Of a stretch of DNA of 64,000 nt, positions 51,001 to 60,262 are shown piece after piece. Each line of letters starts with the position of its first letter. Position 1 is the stretch's first letter. The notes under the pieces are model-generated. The model had not been told where the DNA came from. It searched no databases and saw only the letters and a program-made list of their open reading frames with translations. The stretch covers positions 228,072-292,071 of the forward strand of contig MJCC01000005.1 of NCBI GenBank assembly GCA_001766655.1. Direction: 5' to 3'. Position numbers and translations under genes: made by a program. This DNA is from Phytomonas francai. Lineage: Eukaryota > Euglenozoa > Kinetoplastea > Trypanosomatida > Trypanosomatidae.

Positions 51001-51596
51001 AATGTAACTCCAGGGGTTTTACTGCCAAGAAGTTTTGAGGAAATATTATTTAACGTTTTGCACAACATGTTAAGAGTTAGTGGAATACACTCAAGTTCAC
51101 AAGGAAGTGTCCCAGAGTTCAATACGACCGCTGCGAGCTCAAGCGCATTCATAAGGGTTTTAGAGCTATGCTTAGTCAAGCTACTACTATTATGCCCCGC
51201 ATCACGAGCAAGGACAACACTACACGCAAAGCTAAGTGTATTAAGAGCTTCTTCGTTAGACAGATACTGCAATCTGGGGTCGAGAAGTGGCACACCATCC
51301 TCTAAAAACCTTTTCATATGGCAATCCCTTGAGCCTTTGTCTCCAGTAGACACAACAAAAGGGTTGCCAGCTGGGGCAACCCCTTCGCTAAGTGGTGCAG
51401 ATACACTAGCAATATTGTAATAATAGTCATCTTTTGTGGCAAGCTCAGAAGTCAAGCTGCTGTTTTTAGCCTTCTGAAGCTGTTCTTTTATGCTGTTTAC
51501 AACACTTTGTAATACATAGTACTCTTTGGTGTCGGGTTTTTCGTCAGAAAGCGTGCGTTCACACACTTCCAGTATCTCATCTAATGTCTGGTGCAT
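45042..51596 (-). CDS. Large ARF guanine-nucleotide exchange factor, BIG/Sec7p type
   Basis: 2184 residues from ATG at 51596 (MHQTLDEILEVCERTL). The frame is open further only from a TTG. An N-terminal DCB region is followed by a HUS box, LFLNYDCNTCSYSIYEEM (near 557), matching the 'NYDCD' HUS motif. The Sec7 domain runs from FNEVGNPKVGIDYL (near 762) to the GIDGGRNL segment (near 985). The catalytic loop is ILGEGPIVDKTMELFASHY; the Glu finger is kept, but the usual 'LPGEAQKIDR' is altered. The long helical C-terminus fits the HDS domains. BIG-type GEFs activate ARF at the trans-Golgi/endosomes for clathrin-adaptor recruitment. Sec7 contains an insertion of about 40 residues. The protein is longer than the typical 1800-1900. 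Confidence 0.9.
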   Translation of the reverse strand: MHQTLDEILEVCERTLSDEKPDTKEYYVLQSVVNSIKEQLQKAKNSSLTSELATKDDYYYNIASVSAPLSEGVAPAGNPFVVSTGDKGSRDCHMKRFLEDGVPLLDPRLQYLSNEEALNTLSFACSVVLARDAGHNSSSLTKHSSKTLMNALELAAVVLNSGTLPCELECIPLTLNMLCKTLNNISSKLLGSKTPGVTLKQSLSISINHEEGIASTEVPTSPHSPLPQKTKIRESLVDAVLTCGDKVLSKESSEKLCFIFITSLVAAAVPWMCRDSIQLLSTVDVRYHTLVLHGPRLLKVIQLLFSIFSFSNISSMLIEEVKKALNQVVNAIFKHAELEVRLAEESGGAHFSHTNQNETDSKTNGSSNDAIPGDDLIRLLEFCSSIAQVAPLTSGDMNVAEGIVPGTMSPSVTDTPAVLCKKKNPDSDTSGKFFTPYRNSTALATALNFIMHIMASGGSVFRNTEAVICCVRHNVIPAVVRTSLSTNIDIFRLSLNILLQCCMAYGPQLVNENSTIFRHVYFRVLESKFTSLMHKSMVIEVFQRYIEEPQNLLNLFLNYDCNTCSYSIYEEMIGYLNALSRPLRINFSMEKYDNDNYSKSIEAFIEVKLPYDVPESLRRKALATLLLVAGSNVQWIDRFKINRQSKGDCKCEQTEMNSLDKTSKSMTFGTSSPSGVGDDEDTTSGKSTSRFVVTNKSDNIEQEVQRGAEGFYEEAEQNTEQLQKAETTPENIITTQNEDFLKAKHYKDAIKSFFILFNEVGNPKVGIDYLYSSILVPNTDRESEGFDARDALIAAIAHIKKETNLPKNFTPRTTSEDKDAVAPSTRRFFFSELVKNEDAAAGEAAQKIAAFLFENKDYLDRKVLGNYFAKCFRSKTLTLLLDEWIKLHNFSNMKLDEALRLFLGEFKILGEGPIVDKTMELFASHYFRQNPDQFSSAETAFLLSYSICMLNTDAHNPCVKDRMTEKGFIANNRGIDGGRNLDPALLSEIYGRVTQKEIVLRPTKPFRKGLSLQMNADSKDDSPDIAAFPLDGERLEGSILQSIPILRHLSPIAAAITDKILLPIDTLGSNIFGVAQRKRKEMYQKELRQALRDIIEGLQSSKNLPSSVYVSATSIENALPMWEISVGLICDQLINSLMHLLEESERQACLSNGTTNRQQLKSKTIETNIRSTADHEFFEVLLRGVTNTVNVCCSFGNVKQLEILLEQCFHMTQLQQAVTITAKNPVQDAFHVTVRQSISPTRLELLACFLNLFILSGVSFTSRMWEAGYTAVSLLDALANGLEGMWNRQITCSSPPWHILPRSSGEDTGDSPRPHQKCTAPRDLWFGPLNEVPPSIDPDSIESRANILKTIRSFRISSVDLWLERLFDVTQYPSMTQLQMASGLVMVCKNELRYARTFSLSKLVDFVTVCASFTTRLQWRELWSNASEVFVLAGRMHVNIANSSLDSLRIIALTYLMREELLNYSFQKEVLMPFEDILMNNHDPVIRKRVITIMSELIDLLSKHLASGWNVVFSCLSRTAVIPEVTELAWEVCESIISRHLNYVKDCFSDLIFCLTTFACVGNTNEKIPLRAISYLVACGRWLQYGLESPPIGLYEAEDVLRWACHFSEAEDKPEVTQNLAKCLVRISLSPEPLSATSLLEKPTSCIGKSSYHLWMSLFEGLIPIVVMHGLMRVRCHAISSIWILLRDYAVFFSEDIQESLFSIMLRPILSTLIAHDTKPCKTGLDQADYRMLVYLSLHKMLHACSGNQHLLKLSCDTLFELMRSVTWQRVELLESNLADVFVRVCCDFLAAVCFPKLSEELMPSMAALFSPSATFPDSGPYLGIASRATLVTHAKGYIKDSDSCRMTSSFILALVHQLQKIGTVDAVRVKQTATWGELHVSSAATASGILFDSSMQTDDSFELVCKMVLRCLYEGLIIPLCNAEKGYFAQDGDNCFLLARAVRRAMLGMSFYCIATMDLNGVRKLFDVVELIPPETDGVLPLARLLNIPYLFLLVEFIFSYCLDNLEEGRDLLRDKYAFFTSQLSQARQYCLEQEILLSGKFKQDVLEKDLKSRTYMESNLKEIFRGGCMPISTWPTYYRPDVGLETRKRIYFEWKYLCCVLAIRFTLTSPYTSVIASYISSSCLLELVTKLPSSIEENTMDGFMQSVWKELGLHYDIPEGTTLEACAKLLRNRMHESSSSSQ

Positions 51597-52446
51597 TAAT
51601 GAAAATAGGATAAGAGTGTTTAACCTTCTGAAGATAAAACGTGGACTTCGCAAATATAAGCAATAAAAAATGATCCCCCAATATCTTTACTATTTTTTAA
51701 CCTTTATGGTATAGTGAAGTAAAAAGTTACTTCGAGGAAGTTCGAATAAAACCAAAAGAACGGCATAAGCACATTCCAAAGGAGACAGTAATATAGCTGC
51801 ACCTTGATCCCCAGTAGGCACAGGTTTTTAACTAAATACCGAAGAAAGCACTCCAAAAAGCGCATATTCATTTGAAAGCTAAGTTTATTGAAATAGTAAG
51901 GCATTACGCTCAATAACTTGCTTAAATGTTTCGTACCTCATAATTCATTAAACGGATTCCCTTTTATACCATCAAAGATACAAATGTAAAATATTTCTTG
52001 CATTTTTCATGGGGTATCAAGCATCCTTTTATGCTTATGCAAGTTTTAAGCCTATTTTTTGATCTAATACGCTTCCATAGTGGATATAAAAAATAGAATT
52101 TAAATGACTAAAGCAAGATAGCTCCAAAAATGGGGAAAAAGTGGCTGAAAAATGCAGTTAGTGGAAGCAAAGCCTTATACTCTTAACATTTTACTATTTA
52201 ACATCATTTTATCATCTATATTGATAAATTTGATATAGGAAAATGCTCCTCATATACCATTTATTAAACTCTCCGACTTGACCCATGACTCCCTCCCCCC
52301 AGTTTGAACTTTTCATTTGCTCATTTTACAGGGAGTACAAGATACAGTGGTGTTATTCAGCCACCCAATAGATATTTTACTTAATTTTATCAGGACCGGA
52401 AACGAAATTTCAATTGGTGATAAGTCCAGAACTTATATATGCTCTA
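51597..52446. other. Intergenic, AT-rich
   Basis: AT-rich spacer; short frames on both strands are unsupported. Nothing recognised. Confidence 0.5.
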
Positions 52447-55101
52447 TCATTTACGCCCCAAGGAACGTTTTGTTTTCGCTGTTGCTTGAGCCATACGACC
52501 ATCTTTGTTTGTCAGAGAACTTATACTAGTAGCTGATTGAGCAGTCATTAGTATATCGATTTCCCTTTGTAGACGAAAAACTTCCGCATCTGACTCGGTA
52601 CAGAGCTGCATAGCGCTCTTTTCTCCTTCGCGGGCAGCCTGTAGCATCTCAGCCAGCTCCTCTAGTTTCCCAAGAACATCTGAAACTTCCTTATTCTTTT
52701 TCTCAAGCTCTTCAGCTAATTTGTCTATATCCTCTTTGTGCATGTTAGCCATCGACTTCATTTCCTGTTTTAGAATGTCAATCTCCTCCAACTTCTTCAA
52801 CACATCCTCCCTGGCCACGATAAGCTCCCCCTGAAGACGGCTAACTTCTTTGCACAGTTCATCATTTACAATGCCCTCATGTTCCATTTGGCGTTGCAGA
52901 CAATTAACTTGGTCTTGTAGTACGGAAATCTGTTTTTCATATTTCTGAGCTTCATCTTTGTAAATTTCTTGGTGCTCAAAGAGTTCGCGCTCGCTTGCAA
53001 CAAGGCGCTGTATAAGTTTTTTCTCATCCTCAAAGCTTCGCTTTGCTTCAAAGTCATGAAGGTCCTTAATTATCTGATTGTATTGACCGGTCCTTTTCAT
53101 CAATTCGTTAACGAGATCGGCTGTACGCTGGCCCACAGCATCCAAATCCGTCTCTAAAGTCTTCGTCCTCCGTTCCGAGATGTCTATTTTTTTTTTTGCG
53201 GCTCCTAATTCTCCGCGTAACTGCTCGAGATCCCGATATACTGTTTCCAACTCAGCAACCTTTTGAAATCTTTCCGTAATCATTCGATTGATATGTCGCT
53301 GAATTTTCTCGAATATGCCATTCCTCTGAGAATAACTACTCAAGGCCCCCTCATAATAAGGCAACTGATTTCTATTTGCGCCTAACTGGGCCACTTTTCT
53401 ACATTCCGTTTCATGGGATACAGCTAATGCTTCAATGACCCCTTCAGGATTCAATCTTGACTCGGTGTTAACTTTTTCTGTTAGATCAGGAATATGCACA
53501 GTATCCTCAATTATCCTGGAAATAACACTTAGGTCCTGTTGAAGCCGCTCAATCTCATTTTTGGCTTCTATTAATTCTCTTTTTCCAGACTTCCCTTCAG
53601 CTTTAAAAAGAGTGCGGAGCTGCTCCAACTCTGTTTCTCTTTCAGTGAGTGAAAGCCGAGTTTCTTCATAATTTTTCCTTGTATCGGCTAGCTCTTGTAG
53701 CAATTCTTCGAGATTCAGCATTGCTTCCTTGTCGGCATCCTGGATGTGAATAGCGGATCTGAACTCATCCCGAATACTGGAGCTCATCCTTTCGAGTTTT
53801 CCTACCATATCCTTATTCGCATCGCGTAGCGTATTCAACTCCTCCAACGTAGCACAAAAAAGTGGCTCGAACTTGAGAGTGGAAACTTGCACAGGTACTG
53901 ACATGTCGGTATTAAGCTCATCGATACTATATTCACACCTAAATTTACCATCCATTTGACGAATTTTATGTGCCTCAAATCGCTTCAGCCGAAAAGTCTC
54001 AATTTCCTCCCTTTGAAGTTTCAAAGCAGATTCAAGATCAAAAATCCTCACATTTAGAGCTGATTTAAGATCTTCATATTCCGTAGTCTTAGCACTTAAC
54101 ATCTTCGCTGTATCCATCTCTTTTTGGTGAGCACTCTCGGCGCTATGCCGAGCTTCTCTGAGCAGCTGAAGTGCTTCCTCAAGTTGTTGTAAGAGCTTGG
54201 TGTGCTTCGGCTCATATTCCTCCAACTGATGAAAAAGGGCCTCATTTTTGGATTCTTCCAACTTTAATCGCTCTGAGAATTCAACTGCACATTGACGAGC
54301 CTCGAGAAGTTCCTCTGCAGTGGCAACGAATAGTGGTTCCGATGTGATCAGGATGGGATCTACTGGCTTAAGCGCGGCATCTTGAACGCATAAAGCTTTC
54401 TCGGCTACACGGAGCATTACCGGCTCTCGCTCACGGATGCAAATCGCAGTGTTGCGTTTCACACGGAATGCCTCCAGCTCACCGGTGCTGCATAATGCTT
54501 TGAGTGCAGCATTTTCCGCGTGCATTGATTTACACACATCTAAAAGTTTAAGCAATCTGTTTCTCAAGGTACCGTTATTTTTTTCTTGCTCACCGTTTTC
54601 CTGTGCTGTAAATTCCTCGGAGCTTACCAACAGAGTCGGGCGGTATGGTACTTCTTCAAAGTCATGGAGGCATTCAGTTACTTCACGTATGTTTGACTCC
54701 TGTATATCTAAAGCTTCCTGTGCCCTTTGTGCGCGTATTCTCATCGAACTATACTCCTCCATGGTTATTGAATACAGAGGCTCTACAACTGATTGGGTAT
54801 GTAGAGGTAAATTAGCTTCAAGACGTACTTGGTCGGCATTTTTACGCCATAAATGATATAATTCTAGCTCCTTTTTGTGATGCTCGGAAAGAAGTTTTAA
54901 TTGTTCAATGGCGTCGCGAAGATGAGTGACCTCACTTACTAAAGCCCTAGTTTCGTTTTGAGAAACATTTACATGTCTCTCCACTTCATCATCTAATCCC
55001 TTCAATGAATGCTTCAAAGACAAGTTTTCTTCTCTTAGGTGGTATGAGAGCATGAGAAAGTCGCTTATCTCGCACTCGTATGCATCCTTGATATTATACA
55101 T
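52447..55101 (-). CDS. Coiled-coil protein with internal EPLF repeats
   Basis: 884 residues, the first gene of the minus-strand array. Most of the protein is coiled coil. The N-terminal half has a repeated unit of about 150 residues: VEPLYSITMEEYSSMRIRA (107 on), SEPLFVATAEELLEARQCA (255 on) and FEPLFCATLEELNTLRDAN (412 on). The last two are preceded about 47 residues earlier by ELEAFRVKRNTA (208) and EIETFRLKRFEA (366). The C-terminal half is plain heptad repeat ending in a Lys/Arg-rich tail. I do not recognise a named family; a kinetoplastid cytoskeletal or flagellar protein is likely. Codon use is AT-richer than in genes at the left of the window. Confidence 0.8.
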   Translation of the reverse strand: MYNIKDAYECEISDFLMLSYHLREENLSLKHSLKGLDDEVERHVNVSQNETRALVSEVTHLRDAIEQLKLLSEHHKKELELYHLWRKNADQVRLEANLPLHTQSVVEPLYSITMEEYSSMRIRAQRAQEALDIQESNIREVTECLHDFEEVPYRPTLLVSSEEFTAQENGEQEKNNGTLRNRLLKLLDVCKSMHAENAALKALCSTGELEAFRVKRNTAICIREREPVMLRVAEKALCVQDAALKPVDPILITSEPLFVATAEELLEARQCAVEFSERLKLEESKNEALFHQLEEYEPKHTKLLQQLEEALQLLREARHSAESAHQKEMDTAKMLSAKTTEYEDLKSALNVRIFDLESALKLQREEIETFRLKRFEAHKIRQMDGKFRCEYSIDELNTDMSVPVQVSTLKFEPLFCATLEELNTLRDANKDMVGKLERMSSSIRDEFRSAIHIQDADKEAMLNLEELLQELADTRKNYEETRLSLTERETELEQLRTLFKAEGKSGKRELIEAKNEIERLQQDLSVISRIIEDTVHIPDLTEKVNTESRLNPEGVIEALAVSHETECRKVAQLGANRNQLPYYEGALSSYSQRNGIFEKIQRHINRMITERFQKVAELETVYRDLEQLRGELGAAKKKIDISERRTKTLETDLDAVGQRTADLVNELMKRTGQYNQIIKDLHDFEAKRSFEDEKKLIQRLVASERELFEHQEIYKDEAQKYEKQISVLQDQVNCLQRQMEHEGIVNDELCKEVSRLQGELIVAREDVLKKLEEIDILKQEMKSMANMHKEDIDKLAEELEKKNKEVSDVLGKLEELAEMLQAAREGEKSAMQLCTESDAEVFRLQREIDILMTAQSATSISSLTNKDGRMAQATAKTKRSLGRK

Positions 55102-58100
55102 ATTTTCTATGTTTATGTTTGTAATGAAACCCGTAAATAGGGATCCTTTGAATCTATCTTCAAGAATTTATGATAAACAGTAAGTTTTCTATACTGTAGA
55201 GCCTAATCTTTTCTAAAGTAACGGCATAAATAGTAAAATACTATAGAGACAACAAGGAGGCTGGTTTTGTATTAGAAAACCTACTTATAGTATTGCCATG
55301 AAAAGTGAATTAAATTCATATTTAAAAAAGAGTAGCATCTTACTTGGTTTGTGTTTCCTCAAACTGGAATTTTGTAATAAGATGCTTTGGAGTGTAGCAA
55401 TAGACTACAACCTCCTAGATAAACAATTTGTTGCTTTTCAGAAAAATACTCGAGCAGGCATTTTGTTGCAGCCTATTCAAAGCCAATGAAATGGATTGAT
55501 CTACTCATAATGTTTTTACAGAGGTCCGCATAAATGGAAGGTTACGAGTTCCCTTGCACTATACAGAAATGAAACTAGTCTTTCTGACATATCTAATGGG
55601 TTCTAGGGTATTGGGGCCCTCTATAAAAAAAGAAAGCCAAGAACCTCAGATACTTTTTTACTTCAATTAGACATAAAACTGAGAATTCAAAACCAATATA
55701 ACTTTACGACCGATAAACTCAGTTTTTGCCTGAAGTGTTTTAAATATATGGTGTTGCCGGTTTACCAAAGATGCCTCAAAATTGCATAGAATAGCTTGGA
55801 TCAAAAGAAAAAAAAGCTAAAGCTTGTCGAAAAATAGCAACATTTCGGTAAATTTCAGTATCGTGAATCCTGCTCATGTAGAGCATAAGCATCCTTAATG
55901 AAGGCGCATAAATCACTCACCGCTTTTATTTTTCAAAGTTCTAATACCATAAATACAAATCCACATGCATAGATATTTATAACAGATCGATCAATATAAC
56001 TCTCTGTTACATTGGGTGAAGCTTTACAACAAGTGGCACCCATAATTTACTGCGTAAAATTAATGTCTACATCTCAATTTACCTAGTTCTACTTTTGAAT
56101 ATTCTAATGCTAGAATACGATGAAGTTAAAATTAAGTAGCTCACCTTTATATCAACTCCTTAGTGTTGGTAATGTGATTAAAACTTATATTCATTGTTAT
56201 TAGTTACGAAGACCGATCTTGAATACCGTTGGCCATTTCATACAGAAAAACTTATTCATTTTTTAGCTTTGTTGCTATAATTCGAAGTGAAGATGAAAAA
56301 AGATAATAATTACAATTATGGCTGCATTTATAATAATTATCTTTTCTTTCCATGTGGCGAAAGTGATACCAATTCGTTTTCCAGTAATTTTGTTATAAAT
56401 AAAGATAATATTCCTAATATAAATCTAAATATCCACTGACATAGGATTCTGTAGTTTAGCAAAGGAAAAAAAAGCAAATGAAAGAGAAAATCAGTAAATT
56501 AAGAAATATAAGCAAATGATGTGGCATACTTAAATCACAGGAACAACTTTTTTAAAAGGGTACTGATTGAAAAGAAGAATTGTGGAGTAGTTGGTAAGTA
56601 AATAGCATTAAACATTAATATAATGAACCTTTAATCCTTCTTAAACGAAAACAAAAACAACAGCTATAGTTTATAAATATAATTGTCAATAAAGAGAAAG
56701 CAAACCGAATACGTAATAACCCCAAAGTGATTCACTTTGAGGGAAAGGTGATGTAGGTAGCGGCCCCCCACAGGTTCACAAGGGTGACAGTTGTAAACAA
56801 TATTGAAAAATTACAAAGAACAAGTACAATTACTCACCATTTGCTATTAATAATAATAGTCAGAAGGACGGCCCCCCCGTCCCCCCCAAAAAAAGCATAT
56901 ATTATAAACAGCCACATATTTACTACACTTCTATGTGGGACGAAAAAAGCCTGACGATGAGACCCATGAAAATCAATCCCCCCGTCGCTGCCTTGGAAAA
57001 CCACCATCTTACGCACGCACTGTTGCGAGTTGCAGGCCTGAAAGGCATGAAAATATCCGCACCAACACCTTTCCTGAAACCCAAACGTTGATACGACTTA
57101 ATTCTTGATAATATAATTTAAGTGCGGCGCGGCGCAATATACCCGAGGCAAAGCGGTGGGCGGGACCAGCAGTGAATTAATAAAAACGGTCCCACGATTG
57201 CAAAAAAGGAATTTTTCTATGTATTTCACCATCTTTGTTTGCATTTAAGAATTAACGAGTTAAACGCCACACCATTTAAAGATATCTTTATGGATTTTTT
57301 CGGGAAATAACCCCAAAACCCCTTAATTCAAGGAAATAATTTAAAAGGTGGGGGTGGAAGACCAACACCGGAGGAGGGGGTGGGGGACATATCCGGCATG
57401 AAGGGGAAAGACGAATATACGATACGCAATTATATCGAGAACCCTCTAGCACAGCAGGCGTTTAAAGACACCTCTATCTTATCCATAATCAACTGGTAAA
57501 CAATTTTTTTTTTGCGAGGGGCGACGGAACACAACTCGCGTAGGCGACTGCGATTGGGGGGGGGGAATCTACCATAATCCCCCCAATGATTCTTTGCAAA
57601 GGTAAATGTTAAATTTTAAAAAGAAAGTGTTTAAAATATATACTTTCAAAATAAAACTGTGTGACCCCCCCCCCCTCCCCTAATTGATTTCAAAGAATAA
57701 CACTCTTGGATGCAATTTGCCATTTCACAAAGTATGGGAAAATGAAAAAATAAAGCGTACTTAGTGGAATAAGTTTTACAGAGGCTAATTATATAGTAAC
57801 ATGCTTTTCGATATTTATAATATTTAATTCAAATTTATGCGGTGTTCTTATTTAAATACATTCTGCTGTCTTTTTGTATGTGTAATCAGGAGTTTCCGTG
57901 GTACAAAAGTACGAGCGTACACCATCAGGCGGCTGTAGCTACAAAAATGGGGATTTTAAAAAATAGTGAGCACAAATCCTGTACATAATAGAAGGTATAA
58001 TACTTTATTTTTAAAATTTTCGAAATATGAGTTGATGTTTCTCTCCATTGTGTAACATTTAAAGTCTTGTGTTTCAAATACATATGATTGCAATAATAAA

Positions 58101-60262
58101 AAAGGCTCATATCCCATTTAATTTTAAAATATATTCTATGGGGATGGTTTGGCTTAAACAAATTTTTAATGGCCATTTTGAATATATTTACTATTAAACT
58201 GTGAGTATTTGAATGGGGGTGTCATCTTTCTAGCGTTTTCAAGATCATAACCAGGGAAAATAAATCTTGAGCAGACAGTTGTTGTGGGTGGAGGAAGAAA
58301 AAATACAATGCCATCCCGATATTCAACCTTTAATGGATGGTTTTGAAAAATAACATGTCTATAATCAGTTTCAGATGTCTCTATTTCGGTGCCGGCGATG
58401 GTTGCTATGGGGGGGGGGGGGGGGTTGTGGCCCCGGTGTTGGGGCCTCTCGTTTCTTTTTTAGATTCGAATTAATTTGCCCCATTTAAATATACGTTAAG
58501 GTGATTCATTTTGAGGAATTACTAAAGCAGGGGGTTTGGGGGCCAAGCGCATTCCATAATAGATGTCCACAGGGGGATGTGGCGTTTCCAAGGCGAACCA
58601 TATCGACATATCCTATGGGGAGCGTGTTTTCTTTTTTATCAATATCGCAAAGCATAATTTTTATTTATTATCTCTTTGTCTGGGGCCATATCCCTCTTTT
58701 ATAGTGACCCGGGGCTGGCCGGAGGAGATCTAGCGGGGAGACCCTGCTAATGTGCGCGTGGGGGGGGGGGAGGTTGCCCCGTACAAACAAAGTCGCAGTT
58801 CGACTATGGGAAACTGGGGTTTCTAGAGCGCGTATGCAATGAATTATTATTATTTTTTTAAATATAGCTTTAGATGCGGGGCTGATTAATATGTATATAT
58901 CAATGGGGCTGATGGTGCGCCGTTTCCCGCTGCGCAATTTATTTCCCAACGGGGTTCCGAAAAAGTAATAATCCTCGACGGGGCTGCAAGTATATGGTTC
59001 CTAAATCAAATGAAATCCTTAGAGTTCGTATTCTTTTGTAAGATTGTTTTGACCAAAACTTGGTTAAAAGCCTCATGTTTAGATTAGAAAAGTTTTTTCA
59101 ATTGTATTCATTCTCAAATCGGGCATTGTTTCCAAAGAATAAAGCTGGCATTGATAAAAAAGCATTGAAGGTCAATGATTTTTGCTGAATTCCTAGAAAA
59201 GGGTTCGTTTCACATGTGTCGATTCTAAACGTACTAACCTTGATTATGTGGAGTATGCTTAAAATTGGTCATTGGAACAGGATAGCTTGTAGTTTTAAAT
59301 ATGCAAGTTACTAATAAATATTTTTTCGTCGATTACTATGATTTGGATTAGGATGGGTAAACTGAGGCAGTTTCTATTGATAATATCATGAATTTCGTAA
59401 TCTTCTTGAGACAATAATTCGAGAATCAGCGAAAGCGAGGTAATTCCGGGGTAAAGATGCTTCTTTTCACTTCTTTATCCCATCTATCTGTTTTACTATG
59501 GGAAGAAAGGGGTGCCCAATCCTTACCGTTGTTTTCATCTTGTTGTTTATGTATCTATTACTAACGACAAAGGTCCGTGTATTTTCAAAAATATTTGTTG
59601 CCTTTGCATCCGAAATTCGAGACATCAATTGGCATGCGAATATTATGATTTATTACAGTTTAGTCTTTTTTTTGTATCATTGTAGATAGACGCAAAGTCT
59701 TGATGGAATTTTTGCCACTTTTCCTTCCATTCGGCACCTTTGGTATTGAAAATTACAATAGAAACATATGCAATGGTTTTCTTATTATTTGGTTGGGAGA
59801 ATAGCAATATACTCATCGCTTTACTTGGTTCCTCCATTTATTATTTTATTTGCCTGTCTTACCTGTATGATGGCTTTTTCAAATTTCTTATCATACACCA
59901 ATAGAACAGTGCTTTATCTTTCCATATATCTTAGTCAAAACTAATTGGCATCCTAAATTCTCTACTTGAAAAAAAAATCATAAAGTAGTAACAGCCGTGG
60001 ATAATTGCTTTTATCTTAGCTTATTTGGTATATATATGTAGGTAATTGGTGAAAGTTATATATATATATAAACGCATTTTTTTTTAAACGCTTCTTTTTA
60101 CCATTTTGTTTGACACAGTTGCTCATTACACATGTATTTCCCCTATTATGTTTTCAAATGTCTTTTTTTCTAAGATATTAGTATTTTTTTAGATCATAGA
60201 TTTGATTGTTTCAGAGAGGGTAAAAAAAAAAACTATTCTTAAGTTGGGAAGAGAGGGGCACA
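55102..60262. promoter_or_regulatory. Divergent strand-switch region, likely Pol II start region
   Basis: 5.2 kb between the two divergent gene arrays with no credible gene. Long G/C tracts cluster in its middle: C6 at about 56764-56769, C7 at 56872-56878 and 56881-56887, C6 at 56978-56983, G-rich clusters at about 57347-57386, G10 at 57556-57565, C6 at 57579-57584, C11 at 57665-57675, G16 at 58409-58424 and G11 at 58760-58770. Leftmost tracts are C (G on the minus-strand unit) and rightmost are G (G on the plus-strand unit). Divergent strand switches are known Pol II initiation zones in trypanosomatids, marked by histone variants and often G-rich. A (TA)n run lies at about 60057-60070. Confidence 0.7.
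60211..60214 (+). promoter_or_regulatory. Candidate trans-splice acceptor
   Basis: T-rich sequence from about 60160 (including GTATTTTTTT at 60181-60190) is followed by TTGTTTCAG with AG at 60213-60214, 49 bases before the ATG at 60263. This is the expected form of a spliced-leader acceptor. Confidence 0.4.
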
